The notes under the pieces: generated by a model | Told to the model about the DNA's origin: nothing | Database searches by the model: none | The model's input: only the letters and a program-made list of their open reading frames with translations | Translations under genes and position numbers: made by a program | Source of the DNA: Piliocolobus tephrosceles | Taxonomy: Eukaryota; Chordata; Mammalia; Primates; Cercopithecidae | Length of the DNA stretch: 64,000 bases | Reading direction: 5' to 3' | Assembly: GCF_002776525.5 (NCBI RefSeq) | Contig: NC_045452.1 | Location: forward strand, 22,902,884-22,966,883 | Shown: positions 23,460-34,920 of the stretch, one piece after another | Layout: each line of letters opens with the position of its first letter | How positions within the stretch are numbered: position 1 is the stretch's first letter

Positions 23460-23721
23460 GGTCAACAACCAGCCCCGCAGGTCCAGCAGCCAGGCCTGGT
23501 GACTCCAGTTGCCCAAGGGATGGGTTCTGGAGCACATACAGCTGATCCAGAGAAGCGCAAGCTCATCCAGCAGCAACTTGTTCTCCTTTTGCATGCTCAC
23601 AAGTGCCAGCGCCGGGAGCAGGCCAATGGGGAAGTGAGGCAGTGCAACCTTCCCCACTGTCGCACAATGAAGAATGTCCTAAACCACATGACACACTGCC
23701 AGTCAGGCAAGTCTTGCCAAG
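23460..23721 (+). CDS. EP300: EP300 exon 4 (residues 303-390), first part of TAZ1
   Basis: 262 bp, ending in phase 1 (G of Val390) before GTAAGT. After a short Gln/Pro linker it encodes most of the TAZ1 (CH1) zinc-binding domain: 'DPEKRKLIQQQLVLLLHAHK', then the His/Cys ligands in HAHKC, CNLPHC, HMTHC and KSC. TAZ1 folds around three zinc ions and binds activators such as HIF-1alpha and CITED2. All visible ligands are intact. Confidence 0.98.
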
Positions 23722-23886
23722 GTAAGTGGATTCACAAGGTTACTGTACTTAGCAATTAGTTTTTACAGGCAGGGAGAAGAAGGCAAATGTGATCAAGTCT
23801 ATTCTGTGGTGATGGATATGTTTAGTACCTTAATTGTAGTGATGGTGTCTATGTATGTACAAAGTCACCAAAATGTATACATTAGA

Positions 23887-24150
23887 ACAGGTGTGTTGGC
23901 TCACACTTAAAATTCCAGTACTTTGGTAGGCCAAGTGGGGAGGATTGCTTGAGGCCAAGAGTTTGAGATCAGCCTGGGCAACATAGAAAGACCTCGCCAG
24001 GCGTGGTGCCCCTGTAGTCCTAGCTGAGGGACTAAGAAAACTGAGAAAGGAGGATTACTTGAGCCCAGGAAGTCAAGGCTACCGGGGGCTATGATTGCAC
24101 CACTGTACTGCAGCCTGGGTGACAATGTGAGACCATGTCTTTTAAAAAAA
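23887..24150 (+). mobile_element. Alu, old
   Basis: Sense, diverged, with internal losses, ending in (A)7 directly before the next Alu. Confidence 0.8.
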
Positions 24151-24151
24151 A

Positions 24152-24444
24152 GGCTGGGCACGGTGGCTCATGACTGTCATCCCAGCACTTTGGGAGACTG
24201 AAGTGGGCAGATCATTTGAGGTCAGGAGTTCAAGACCAGCTTGGGCAATATGGTGAAACCTTGTCTCTACAAAAAATACTGAAGAACATCAGCCAGGTGT
24301 CTGGGTGTGTGCCTGTAATCCCAGCTACTTGGGAGACTGAGGTGGGAGGATGGCTTGAGCTCAAGAGGCAGGGGTTGCTGTGATTCGACATCATACCACT
24401 GCACTCCAGCCTGGACGATAGAGCCAAACCCTATTTCAAAAAAA
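24152..24444 (+). mobile_element. Alu
   Basis: Sense, head-to-tail with the previous element. Confidence 0.87.
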
Positions 24445-24467
24445 GTGTGCATAAATATGTGCAATTT

Positions 24468-24783
24468 TTGAATTTTATTTATTTATTTATTTATTTATTT
24501 ATTTGAGGCAGAGTCTTGCTCTGTTGCCCAGGCTGGAGTATGGTGGTGCCATCTCGGCTCACTGCAAACTCCACCTCCCGGGTTCACATCATTCTGCCTC
24601 AGCCTCCCGGGTAGCTGGGACTAGGCACCTGCCACCACACCCGGCTAATTTTTTGTATTTTTAGTAGAGACGGGGTTTCACCATGTAGGCCAGGATGGTC
24701 TCGATCTCCTGACCTCGTGGTCTGCTCACCGTGGCCTCCCAAAGTTGCTGGGATTACAGGCGTGAGCCACCGCGCCTGGCCAG
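24468..24783 (-). mobile_element. AluY with (TTTA)n tail
   Basis: Antisense. TATGTGCAATTT at 24456-24467 and 24784-24795. The tail has become a (TTTA)8 microsatellite at 24472-24505. Confidence 0.92.
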
Positions 24784-24985
24784 TATGTGCAATTTAAAAA
24801 ATATTTATACCTCAAAGCATTTTTAAAATTCCATTGCCTAAATGCATCATCATGGTTAACTCACTCAGTAAAAGTCGTCTTGGCTACGTCCATTCTGTGG
24901 CAATTATGAATAAAGCTGCCATAAACCAATTTTGAGACTCCTTTACTGGTAGTGACATTATTTTAGGAAATGATAAAAACACAGT

Positions 24986-25292
24986 GCCTTTTTTTTTTTT
25001 CTTTTTTGAGAGATGGAGTCTCGCTCTGTTGCCCAGGCTGGAGTACAGTGGCACAACCTCGGCTCACTGCAAGCTCGGTCTCCTGGGTTCACACCATTCT
25101 CCTGCCTCAGCCTCCTGAGGAGCTGGGACTACAGGCACCCGCCATGACGCCCGGCTAATTTTTTTTGTGTTTTTGGTAAAGACAGGGTTTCTCTGTGTTA
25201 GCCAGGATGGTATCGATCTCCTGACCTCGCGATCCGCCCTCCTCGGCCTCCCAAAGTGCTGGGATTACAGGCGTGAGCCACTGCGCCCGGCC
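24986..25292 (-). mobile_element. AluY
   Basis: Antisense. Flanks AAAACACAGT (24976-24985) and AAAACACGGT (25293-25302). Confidence 0.92.
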
Positions 25293-25584
25293 AAAACACG
25301 GTATCATTTTTGTGAGCATGTATCTAAGGATATGGGAAGAGAAGAAATTTCAAAGGTTTTCCCATGTGGTGATCCTCATAGACTGATTTTTATTTGCCCC
25401 AGCATAGCATACTTTAAATGTTATTGAGAGTTTGCTAACTATCATGTAAGCAAGTGTTCAATTCAATACAGTTTGCTAGAATCATTTTTACTCGATCTAA
25501 TTTGTGTGGATCATTCAAAAGTGTTCATGTGTGTCATACCATTGGTTTAGAGTACATTTGCTTAGAATAAAGTAGGTTGTATAG

Positions 25585-25815
25585 TATGGTGATGAAAAAT
25601 GAGGACTCTAGAGCGAGACTGCTTGAGGTTGAATCTCACTTTGAGTACTCTCTGACTTTGTGCACATTGCTTACCCATTGTTTTTGCCTTTCTTGACTGT
25701 AAATTCTGAGTATTAATAGGAGCTACCTTACAGGACTGTTGGGAAGATGAAATAAGTTAATGCATTTATATTACTTATTAAGTGGTCAACAAGTTAGCTA
25801 TTATTAATGTAAAAA
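25585..25815. repeat. MIR-like SINE
   Basis: 'gactctagagcgagactgcttgaggttgaatc', 'tgactttgtgcacattgcttaccc' and 'agctaccttacaggactgttgggaagatgaaataa' match the MIR consensus. Confidence 0.8.
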
Positions 25816-25863
25816 CATAACCTGCTCTTGAAAAAAAGAAACAAAACATTTTCTTCTCTTTAG

Positions 25864-25977
25864 TGGCACACTGTGCATCTTCTCGACAAATCATTTCACA
25901 CTGGAAGAATTGTACAAGACATGACTGTCCTGTGTGTCTCCCCCTCAAAAATGCTGGTGATAAGAGAAATCAACAGC
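25864..25977 (+). CDS. EP300: EP300 exon 5 (residues 390-428), end of TAZ1
   Basis: 114 bp, phase 1 to phase 1. It completes Val390 and encodes 'AHCASSRQIISHWKNC' and 'TRHDCPVCLPLKNAGD', the last TAZ1 helices with zinc ligands in HCASS, HWKNC and CPVC. Together with exon 4 this gives an uninterrupted TAZ1 domain (about residues 331-417) with no substitution that I can detect. Confidence 0.98.
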
Positions 25978-26154
25978 GTAAGTGATGAAATCTTTTGAAG
26001 GTTTATATGAAAAGTTTTTAAAGTCTCACCGGTGCCATTTATAGTACTTCTTGATTATGTGAGGGACCTGTGGTATTGTACTATGTTGAATAAATGTTTT
26101 TTTCCCTTTTAATTTTTCTGCTTCCCTCATATTAGTGTATAGAATTGAACTGCT

Positions 26155-26248
26155 TAGGGAATTTGAGGCTACAGTGAGCTATGGTCACGCTGCTGCACTC
26201 CAGCCTGAGTGATGGAGTGAGAACCTGCCTCTATTAAAAAAAAAAAAA
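26155..26248 (+). mobile_element. Alu fragment
   Basis: Only the last ~90 bp of a sense Alu plus A-tail. Confidence 0.75.
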
Positions 26249-26249
26249 A

Positions 26250-26500
26250 GTGCAGTGGCTCACGCCTGTCATCCCAACAATTTTGGAGGCCAAGGCAAGA
26301 GGATTCCTTGAGGCCAGGCAACTTAGCGAGACCTTGTATCTTCCAAAAACTTTAAAAAGTAACTGTGTGTGGTGTGTGCCTGGCTGAGATGAGAGGATTG
26401 CTTGAATCTGGGAGTTGGAGGCTGCAGTGAGCTATGATTGTGCCACATCAGTTCAGCCTGGGTGACACAGTGATATCCTGTCTAAAAAGAAAAGAAAGAA
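26250..26500 (+). mobile_element. Alu, 5'-truncated and diverged
   Basis: Starts 'tgcagtggctcacgcctg', lacking the first bases, and is joined to the A-tail of the previous fragment. Confidence 0.82.
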
Positions 26501-26740
26501 CTAAACACTGCTTAACATCTAAAGTAAGATCCAGTAACTCTCAATATTCATTCTTTTTACAAACAGCAATAGGTAAATTTATGTTCTGCTTTGAACGTAT
26601 GAAAATTTAAAGACTGTTGCTTCCTCATTGGGCAAGTTACTCTTTTAAACTTGTGATCTAAACGTTCCAGTACTTGGAAATTATTTTAAAAAGAAAAAAA
26701 TTGAGATTATTTTTATAATATTGGGATAGAGGAGAACTTT

Positions 26741-27043
26741 TTTTTTTTTTTTTTTTTTTTTGAGACGGAGTCTCGCTCTGTTGCCCAGACTGGAGTGCAG
26801 TGGCGCGATCTCAGCTCACTGCAAGCTCCGCCTCCTGGGTTTACGCCATTCTCCTGCCTCAGCCTCCTGAGTAGCTGGGACTACAGGTGCCCGCCACCTC
26901 GCCCGGCTAGTTTTTTGTATTTTTTAGTAGAGACGGGGTTTTACCGTGTTAGTCAGGATGGTCTCAATCTTCTGACCTCGTGATCTGCCCGTCTCGGCCT
27001 CCCAAAGTGCTGGGATTACAGGCTTGAACCACCGCGCCCGGCC
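26741..27043 (-). mobile_element. AluY, Old World monkey type
   Basis: Antisense. AGAGGAGAACTTT at 26728-26740 and 27044-27056. Carries 'cacctcgcccggctag'. Confidence 0.95.
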
Positions 27044-27641
27044 AGAGGAGAACTTTTTTTTTTTTTTTTTAAAGAGAAAAGATGACTAACATTTTAAAAG
27101 CATAACTACCACATCTCTGTAGCAACAAAAATTTAATCTTTTAGGGTTAAAGGACAAATTTGGGAAGTATTGTACAGCATTTGAAAATGGAATTAAATTT
27201 TATAACAAGAATTGGGAATAGAAGATAGACAATTCACCAGAGGTGGGAGGAGAGAGGGGAACTCCCAATGTAATTCACTATTAAGAAGAGAAATAAGGTA
27301 CCATTTCTCTCTTGTCGTGTTGGCAGAAATGATGCTGCCGGGTGTTGGCAGTTGAATGGCTCCAAAGCATTTGGTAGGAACTTTAATAAAGCCCTTTGGG
27401 AAGGCTATTGGGCATTCAGAATCAAAAGTCTTTTAAACCAGTGGTCCTCCTTTACGAATCAGTTCTGCATCTAGAAATTTTTTCAAGGAAATTATGGAAG
27501 ACGATCCACATACTCAGATGTTTCATAATCACGTAACAATAATTTTGTGTGTATGTGTGTGTGTTTTTTTTTATTAGACATGTTAGTCTTCTTTTCTCAC
27601 CAGCGTTAATGTTGTAATACTATATCTTTTGTCTTCTCTAG

Positions 27642-27887
27642 CAATTTTGACTGGAGCACCTGTTGGACTTGGAAATCCTAGCTCTCTAGGGGTGGGTCAA
27701 CAGTCTACCCCCAACCTAAGCACTGTTAGTCAGATTGATCCCAGCTCTATAGAAAGAGCCTATGCAGCTCTCGGACTACCCTATCAAGTAAATCAGATGC
27801 CGACACAACCCCAGGTGCAAGCAAAGAACCAGCAGAATCAGCAGCCTGGGCAGTCTCCCCAAGGCATGCGACCCATGAGCAACATGA
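27642..27887 (+). CDS. EP300: EP300 exon 6 (residues 428-510)
   Basis: 246 bp, acceptor TCTCTAG, donor GTAAGT, phase 1 at both ends. It encodes the TAZ1-KIX linker 'ILTGAPVGLGNPSSLGVG' through 'QSPQGMRPMSNMS', including the helix-prone stretch 'SSIERAYAALGLPYQ' and a Gln/Asn-rich run. Thr450 appears to replace human Ala. Confidence 0.97.
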
Positions 27888-28173
27888 GTAAGTTTGTGTC
27901 ATCCTAGTAACACAGTATTGGTTGTGTCAGTAAATGACATCTATAAATGCAGGGTCATTAGCTCCTTTTTGTTTTTTCTGCTACATGATTAATTTTTGAA
28001 ATAATTTTTTAAAGATTACAGTGTAAAAGGTCCCTTACAATTCATCTGCAAGAGGTAACTGCCACTGGTTTTTTATCTTCCTTGATCCTTTTTTGCATTT
28101 TATGAGTTTAGATTTGCAGAAATGAGATCCCATATGTTATTCCACAACAAACTTTGATTAATATCGTGTAGAT

Positions 28174-28473
28174 GGTCTGGGCACGGTGGCTCATGCCTGT
28201 AATCCCAGCACATTGGGAGGCTAAGGTGGGTGGATCACAAGGTCAGGAGTTTGAGACCAGCCTGACCAACATTGTGAAACCCTGTCTCTACTAAAAATAC
28301 AAAAATGAACAGGGTGTGGTGGTGCGTGCCTGTATTCCTAGCTATATGGGAGGCTGAGACAGGAGAATGGCTTGAACTTGGGAGGCAGAGGTTTTAGTGA
28401 GCTGAGATTGAGCCGTTGCACTCCAGCCTGGGTGACAGAGCAAGACTCCGTCTCAAAAAAAAAAAAAAAAAAA
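28174..28473 (+). mobile_element. Alu
   Basis: Sense full-length Alu with an 18-A tail. Confidence 0.9.
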
Positions 28474-28541
28474 CCTGTGTAGACATCTTTCATAGTCAGT
28501 ACTCCATGTATCATTTTAAATGGTTGTGTAGTATGTCATTC

Positions 28542-28816
28542 CTTTTTTTTTTTTTTTTGAGATGAACTGGAATGCAGTGGCACGATCTCCACTCACTGCA
28601 ACCTCTGCCTGCGGGTTCAAGTGATTCTTCTGCCTCAGCCTCCTGAGTAGCTGGGACTACAGGGGCACGCCACCATGCCCAGCTAATTTTTGTGTTTTTA
28701 GTAGAGATAGGGTTTTCACCATGTTGGCCAGGATGGTCTCAATCTCTTGACCTCGTGATCCGCCCGCCTGGTCCTCCCAAAGTGCTGGGAATCGGGCGTG
28801 AGCCACTGCGCCCGGC
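28542..28816 (-). mobile_element. Alu
   Basis: Antisense, lacking 'ggagtctcgctctgtcgcccaggc' near its tail. Confidence 0.87.
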
Positions 28817-29261
28817 TCAACAATCTCTTACAGATGGACGTTAAGATCTCCAATTATTCTGCTGTTTTAAACTATACAACAGAAATTGTGTTTTGACCTG
28901 AGGCATTTTGGGTTGAAACATACAGAAATGAGTGTAGTTGGTAATGATTTCCTCATGTCTGGCAGGAGGAATAGTGTGCCTTTTCAAATACTTTTTTTGT
29001 GACTTGTTTGCCTCACTTCCTGTTGTATGACTGAGAGGGAAGAGGGAGAAGTATTCCAGTATCCTAATTTGGGGATATATATGTTTCTCTGATTGCATAT
29101 GAAAAAATTGGGAGAATTGTTCTAGTATCTTAATTTTGGAATATGTATGTTTCTCTAATTGCGTATCATAAAATCAAACAGCTTTTTTCTGTGTCTATCC
29201 CTCTGCTGTTAAGCAATTCAAATATCTAAGCTATTTTGTTTGAGTAGTTAGACATCCAGCA

Positions 29262-29374
29262 TTGTAGAGACGGGGTCTTGTCCAGGCTGGTCTTGAACTC
29301 CTGGGCTCAAGCAATCCTCCTGCCTTGGCCTCCCAAAGTGCTGGGATTACAGGCGTGAGCCACCGCACCTGGCC
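29262..29374 (-). mobile_element. Alu fragment
   Basis: About 110 bp of antisense Alu ending 'caccgcacctggcc'. Confidence 0.8.
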
Positions 29375-29384
29375 TAAGATTGTT

Positions 29385-29687
29385 TCCCTCCCCCAGAGAC
29401 AGAGTTTCGCTGTGCCACCCAGGCTGGAGTGCAGTGGCACGGACCTTGGCTCACTGCAACTTCCACCTCCTGGATTCAAGCAATTCTTCCTGCCTCAGCC
29501 TTCCAAATAGCTGAGATTACAGGGGCCCTCTACCACATCCGGCTAATTTTTTTATTTTTTCTTTTTTAGGTAGAGATAAGGTTTTCCATGTTGGCCAGGC
29601 TGGTCTTGAACTCCCGACCTCAGGTGATCTGCCCGCCTTGGCCTCCCAAAGCGCTGTGATTATAGGCATGAACCACCATGCCTGGCC
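29385..29687 (-). mobile_element. Alu
   Basis: Antisense. CTAAGATTGTT and CTAAGATTATT flank it. Confidence 0.88.
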
Positions 29688-29699
29688 CTCTAAGATTAT

Positions 29700-29915
29700 T
29701 TTTTAATACAGATTGAGTATCCCTTTTCTGAAATGGCTTGAAAATAGAGTACTTCAGATTTTTTTCAGAGTTTGGAATGTTTATATTTGCTGGTTGAGTT
29801 GAGAATCCTAAATCCAAAAATCAAAATGCTCCATTGAGCATTTTCCTTGAATATCATGTTGGCATTCAGAAAGTTTTGGATTTTTGTATTTGGGATGCCA
29901 AACCCATACTGCTAT
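29700..29915. mobile_element. Tigger-like DNA transposon remnant
   Basis: 'gattgagtatcccttttctgaaatg', 'cttcagatttttttcagagt', 'gctccattgagcattttcc' and 'ttttggatttttgtatttgggatg' recall a mariner/Tigger-derived MER family. I cannot name the subfamily. Confidence 0.6.
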
Positions 29916-30539
29916 TTTTTACTTTGTTCTTATTTTCCACTGCTGTGTTCTGTTGCTCCCATTTTTAGTTTTTGAATTAATCTTCAGGACGTTTTCTTCT
30001 TCCGCTTTTTCTTTGCTATATATTTTCTTTACTGTAATAACAGTATTTTCAAACCAGTGATCTGCTTTTAAGCACGTATTGAGCCACTGTGCAGTGAAGT
30101 TTTAATGCTGCTGTGTTCATAAACTGTTTAACAACTGTTTTGTCGGAAACTGAAAGTTATGAGAGTGAAATGCAAACATTTTTAGATCCATCAATTTTGA
30201 TTTTGACTTTTAATAATTTAAGATCCAAAATGATTGATAGATAGTAACATGGAGCTTCTTGTATTCAAGTTTGTAAGTCAGATTTTGCAGTCACTGGCAT
30301 GACTGCTTTAGACAGTTGTGCTAATAATGTTCATTGTACCACACTGATTCTACTTTAATACTCCTCAGATTCTTCATTCCTGCCCTATTGTTACTGTTTA
30401 TTACTTGGTCCATTGATTTTATTCTTTTTTTTTTTTTTTTTTTTCTTCTGATTTCAGTCTTGAAAGCAGTATTTTCAAAGAGGATGTTTTTCTTTTTACC
30501 TAATCGGGGACTTAGATAAGTTCTCTTAGATAAATTTTG

Positions 30540-30648
30540 GATAACTAGAAACGTACATGTGTGTTTTTGAGGTTGGTCTCCCTGTGCATGTGTTATTTGA
30601 GACTGGGTCTGATAACTAGAAACGTGTGTGTGTGTGTTTGAGATTGGT

Positions 30649-30660
<12 letters not shown>
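30540..30660. repeat. Local 71-bp tandem duplication
   Basis: GATAACTAGAAACGT...TTGAGGTTGGTCTC starts at 30540 and again at 30611. The second copy runs into the TG microsatellite. Confidence 0.75.
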
Positions 30661-30694
<34 letters not shown>

Positions 30695-30926
30695 GCTTTG
30701 TCATCCAGGCTGGAATGCAGTAGCGCGATCTTGGCCTGCAACCTCTGCCTCCTGGGCTCAAGCGATCCTCCTACCTCAGCCTCCCAAGTAGCTGGGACCA
30801 CACACGTGCACCACCACGCCTGGCTAATTTTTGTATGTTTTGTGTAGACAGGGTTTCGCCATGTGGCCCAGGCTGGTCTTGAACTCTTGAGCTCAAGTGA
30901 TCCGCCAGCCTCAACTTCCCAAAGTA
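30599..30926 (-). mobile_element. Alu split by a TG repeat, truncated
   Basis: 'gagactgggtct' (30599-30610) is the Alu head. Duplicated flank and (TG)n intervene, and the Alu resumes at about 30692 ('ttgctttgtcatccaggctgg'). It stops at 'cccaaagtag', without the usual last ~35 bp. Confidence 0.7.
30652..30690. repeat. (TG)19 microsatellite
   Basis: Pure GT/TG dinucleotide run, likely length-polymorphic. Confidence 0.95.
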
Positions 30927-31157
30927 GTTTGTGTTTTTCATTACTTCCATGACAATCAGTGCTAACTTGTTAAATAATTATTGAGTGACGAGTTTTTAAG
31001 CAGGACTAGGAAAAGGGATGAGGAGCAACCTTGCCTTTTCAGGCTTCCTTTTACCTCCTCTGTATTGAAAATACATGTACAGGGGTAATGGAAAGTTGGA
31101 CCTGGAGACTAGCATATTTTCCCCTCTTGTTTTATATCTTCTGTCTTGGAATTAGCA

Positions 31158-31468
31158 TTCTTTCTTTCTTTCTTTTTTTTCTTTTCTTTGTTTCTTTTTC
31201 TTTCTGAGACAGCATCTCACTCTGTCGCCCAGCCTGGAGTGCAGTGGCACAATCTCAGCTCACTGCAACCTCTGCCTCCGGGGTTCAAGCGATTTTCCTG
31301 CCTCAGCCTCCAAGAGTAGCTGGGACTAGGTGCACACCACCACCTTTTTGTATTTTCTTTTAGTAGAGACAGAGTTTCACCAGGAGGTCTTGAACTGCTG
31401 ACCTCATGATCCGCCCGCCTCAGCCTCCCAAAGTGCTGGGATTACAGGCATGAGCCACCACGCCCAGC
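31158..31468 (-). mobile_element. Alu
   Basis: Antisense, with a (TTTC)n tail and deletions in the middle. Confidence 0.86.
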
Positions 31469-32127
31469 ATTACTTTTTTATCTCCCATTCTGTGCTACGC
31501 AGAATGCATCTTACCTTTTTCCTTAAGTTTTAGGATGTTGACCTTAGGTTGATGTCTTCCCGTGGCCTGGAATTTCATTGTTGTAATTGGATAGTTCCAT
31601 TTTATTTTTCAAACTTCTATGTATAGTTCCTATTATAGCTCTTTTCCTCTCATTATATTATCTTGCCTATGTACTTTTATATATGTGCAGAATTATTTAA
31701 ATGATAATTTGGGGGGATTTTTCCCCCCATTTCTTGGTGTCTTATTTAGAATTAGATTTAAGATCACTCAAGTTTCCTTTGTTTTTATTTCTTCAGTTAA
31801 TAGTACCTTTGTAGTAATAATTGTCTTCGTGATCAAAAATCTCTAGAATAGACCTGGAGACCTTGGAGAGAATGTGTAGCTGTGTTTTCATGTACCATCA
31901 GAAGGCACTAAGATAAGCAGATTCATGTACAGTGTAATCAGTTTTTTATTTCATTGCACTGAAAAAAAATTGGTTAAATATAATAATTTATCTACAAATG
32001 TAATTTTACACAAGATTTTTACAGTAACACATACATAATTAATGACATCACAACTCTATTTGGAAAAGACCACTTCTAACAGCTATATTTCAGAGAGCGA
32101 GCCTGATAATATTAGAAGAAAAATTCT

Positions 32128-32281
32128 GCCCAGGCGCAGTGACTCATGTCTATAATTCCATCACTGGGAGGCCAGGGTGGGAGGATTGCTTGAACCTGGG
32201 AGTTTCAGGATGCTGTTATCATCGTGCGCCTGTACTTTAGCCTGGGTGACAGAGTGAGACCTTGTTTCGAAAACAAAACAA
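32128..32281 (+). mobile_element. Alu, internally deleted
   Basis: About 150 bp: left-arm head joined to right-arm end ('gcctgggtgacagagtgagaccttg'). Confidence 0.78.
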
Positions 32282-32659
32282 TGAAGGAAAGTTTAGCCTA
32301 AGCTTTTAGGGAGCGTGATGAAGGAAGGCAACAGCATTTCTCTCTTTAAAAATTGTTTATAAATTGAGCCAATTATTTTCATTTTAGTGGGAAGTTTTGT
32401 TTTTAACTGGAAATAACTTGAGGGATGTATTAATAGAACTGTGTATCAAAAGTCTTTTAACCACATAAAAATTTGGTTTGATGTGAGTGTTGCTGTTGGT
32501 TTTTTTTAGTGTTTTTGTTTGTTCGTTTTGTTTTTGTTTTACATTGAACAACATGGGTTTGAATGCTTTTAGTTTTTTAGTTTTTCTTTCTTGTTTGTTC
32601 ATTTGTTTTATCTCTCCAGTCACTTAAGTTGTTATTAGTGTTTAAAGCAGTAGAATATA

Positions 32660-32766
32660 CAGCCACGTATGATGGCTTATGCGTGTAATTCCAACAACTG
32701 GGAGGCCAACACAGGAGCATAGGAGTTTGAGACCAGCCTGGGCAACATAGTGAGAACCCCCATCTC
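32660..32766 (+). mobile_element. Alu left-arm fragment
   Basis: Diverged sense arm cut at 'gagaacccccatctc' by the next antisense Alu. Confidence 0.75.
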
Positions 32767-33063
32767 TTTTTTTTTTTTTTTTTTTGAGACGGAGTCTCGC
32801 TCTGTAGCCAGGCTGGAATGCAGTGGCGTGATCTCTGCTCACTGCAACCTCTGCCTCCGGGGTTCGAGCGATTCTCCTACCTCAGCCTCCCAAGTAGCTG
32901 GGACTACAGGTGCCCACCATAACTCCCGGCTAATTTTTGTATTTTTAGTAGAGACGGGGTTTCACCGTGTTGGCCAGGATGGTCTTGATCTCTTGACCTT
33001 ATGATCCGCCCACCTTGGCCTCCCAAAGTGCTGGGATTACAGGCGTGAGCCACTGTGCTCGGC
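32767..33063 (-). mobile_element. AluY
   Basis: Antisense, poly-T tail, ends 'gagccactgtgctcggc'. Confidence 0.9.
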
Positions 33064-33325
33064 ATCTTCGGGAGGCCGAGGTGGGTGGATCACAAACTCA
33101 AGAGATCGAGACTCTCCTGGCTAACGTGTTCAAACCCCATCTCTACTAAAAATACAAAAAATTAACCAGTCGTGGTGGCAGGCACCTGTAGTCCCAGCTA
33201 CTCAGGAGGCTGAGGCATGAGAATGGCGTGAACCTGGGAGGCGGAGCAGGCAGCAAGCGGAGATCGTGCTGCTGCACTCCAGCCTGGGTGACAGAGCGAG
33301 ACTCCGTCTCAAAAAATAAAAAAGA
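33064..33325 (+). mobile_element. AluY, 5'-truncated, sense
   Basis: Starts at 'cttcgggaggccgaggtggg' and directly abuts the antisense copy, forming a near-contiguous inverted Alu pair (hairpin-prone). Confidence 0.87.
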
Positions 33326-33835
33326 AAGGATATTCATTAAAGGTGTTAATTGAAGAAGTAATGTATGCACATTAGAGCTATTTAAGCCATTTTAAAGGAG
33401 TGTTGGAATATTCGATAAAATGTGTTTTTCTTTCACCCGTACACTGCTTTGTGTCCCTGTCTCTAAGGATCACTGTACTTAGGCTCCTATCTGCTTACAT
33501 AAATTTTTGTTGCTTATGGAAGCATTTGCATGTATAGTTAAATTCTCTAAACAATTTTGGATTGAGAATTCTTTGCTCCTTCTAGACATATGTAACTGTA
33601 AGACATCAAAAGTGGAAATTCTAAGAATATATTCAAGAATGTTTTTATGTTAGCACTTGCCAAATAGCTCTTCCAAGAGATTATCAGTTTATATACATCT
33701 GTGCATTTTGGTTGAAAATGTGTATTTCCACACATCATTCTCAACACTTGGATTTAGAAAATCAACTTCTAAAAGTTTTGAGAATTTCATACATGAAAAT
33801 ATGTTTAACCATAAGTGCTGTTGTGCACAATTTGC

Positions 33836-34147
33836 TTTTTTTTTTTTTTTTTTTTTTTTTTTTGAGACAGATTCTCACTCTGTTGCCCAGGCTGGAGTGC
33901 AGTGGCACAGTCTTGGCTTATTGCAACCTCCGTCTCCTGGGTTCAAGCGATTCTCCTGCCTCAGCCTCCCAAGTAGCTGGAATCACAGGCGCCTGCCACC
34001 ACGCCCAGCTATTTTTTTATATTTTTAATAGAGAGGGGGTTTCACCATGTTGGCCAGGCCAGGCTGTCTCGAACTCCTGACCTTGTGATCTGCCCACCTT
34101 GGCCTCCCAAAGTGCTGGGATTACAGGCATGAGCCTCTGTGCCCGGC
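33836..34147 (-). mobile_element. Alu
   Basis: Antisense with a 26-base T tail. Ends 'ctgtgcccggcc'. Confidence 0.9.
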
Positions 34148-34409
34148 CACATTTGTATTTTTTTTTTTTTTTTTTTAAGTTTAGTTTTCTATGATTTACT
34201 ATTGGGTGGTTCATCTTTTTCTTACCTATTTATAAGGGTACTTCAAATCAGCTTTTACATATGTGTTGCCAGTTATATTGTCAATTATGTACTGTATGTG
34301 CTGCTAATATTTTTTTCCTGATTTGTCATTTGTGTCTTAACTTTATGGTATTTATTGTATGGTGACTGTTGTATTTATTTCTGTCTTTTGTTATTTCATT
34401 TTGACTTAG

Positions 34410-34503
34410 GTGCTAGTCCTATGGGAGTAAATGGAGGTGTAGGAGTTCAAACGCCAAGTCTTCTTTCTGACTCAATGTTGCATTCAGCCATAAATTCTCA
34501 AAA
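34410..34503 (+). CDS. EP300: EP300 exon 7 (residues 510-541)
   Basis: 94 bp, phase 1 in and phase 2 out, acceptor GACTTAG, donor GTAAGT. It encodes 'ASPMGVNGGVGVQTPSLLSD' and 'MLHSAINSQ', a linker just before KIX, rich in Ser and Gly. I see no catalytic or metal-binding residues. Confidence 0.96.
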
Positions 34504-34636
34504 GTAAGTCTTACCATGGTTTGTACCCTGGGTCACATTACAAATACTGGTTAACAATTGATTGTTTGAATTTTTAACACAGTTTCCTCGGTTTGAGGAT
34601 GTCTTTGAATACAGACAGATGTTTGAGTCCATTCTT

Positions 34637-34920
34637 TTCTTTTTTCGCCCTGTAGCCCAGGCTAGAGTGCAGTGGTGCGATCTTGGGTCACCACAATCTC
34701 TGCCTCCTGGTTCCCGGTTAAAGCAATTATCCTGCCTCAGCCTCTTGAGTAGCTGGGATTACAGGAACATGCCACCATGCCCAGCTAATTTTTGTATTTT
34801 TAGTAGAGACGGGGTTTCACCATGTTGGCAGGCTGGTCTTGAACTCTTGACCTCATGATCCCCGTCTGACTCAGTCTCCCAAAGTGCTGGGATTGCAGAC
34901 GTGAGCCACCCTGCCCAGCC
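34637..34920 (-). mobile_element. Alu
   Basis: Antisense. The tail and first bases are altered ('ttttttcgccctgtagcccagg'). Confidence 0.85.

Larger units (their letters stand above)
23722..25863 (+). other. EP300: EP300 intron 4 (2142 bp)
   Basis: GTAAGT...TTTAG. Four Alus in a row occupy 23887-25292. An L1-like scrap ('caattatgaataaagctgccataaac') is at 24845-24935. A MIR is at 25585-25815. Confidence 0.88.
25978..27641 (+). other. EP300: EP300 intron 5 (1664 bp)
   Basis: GTAAGT...CTCTAG. Alus at 26155-26500 and 26741-27043. 27057-27641 has no recognised feature. Confidence 0.9.
27888..34409 (+). other. EP300: EP300 intron 6 (6522 bp)
   Basis: GTAAGT...GACTTAG. Alus, a Tigger-like remnant and a TG microsatellite are listed separately. 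28817-29262, 29915-30539, 31469-32128, 32281-32659 and 33326-33835 have no assigned repeat. 32540-32570 ('attgaacaacatgggtttgaa') may be a DNA-transposon scrap. Confidence 0.88.

Noticed and set aside
23499..23759. Stand-alone small gene encoding a zinc-binding protein
   Set aside because: It is EP300 exon 4 (TAZ1) read through into intron 4.
30652..30690. CRISPR-like or tandem repeat array
   Set aside because: It is a simple TG microsatellite. No spacers or repeats of CRISPR type occur in the window, and the genome is a primate's.
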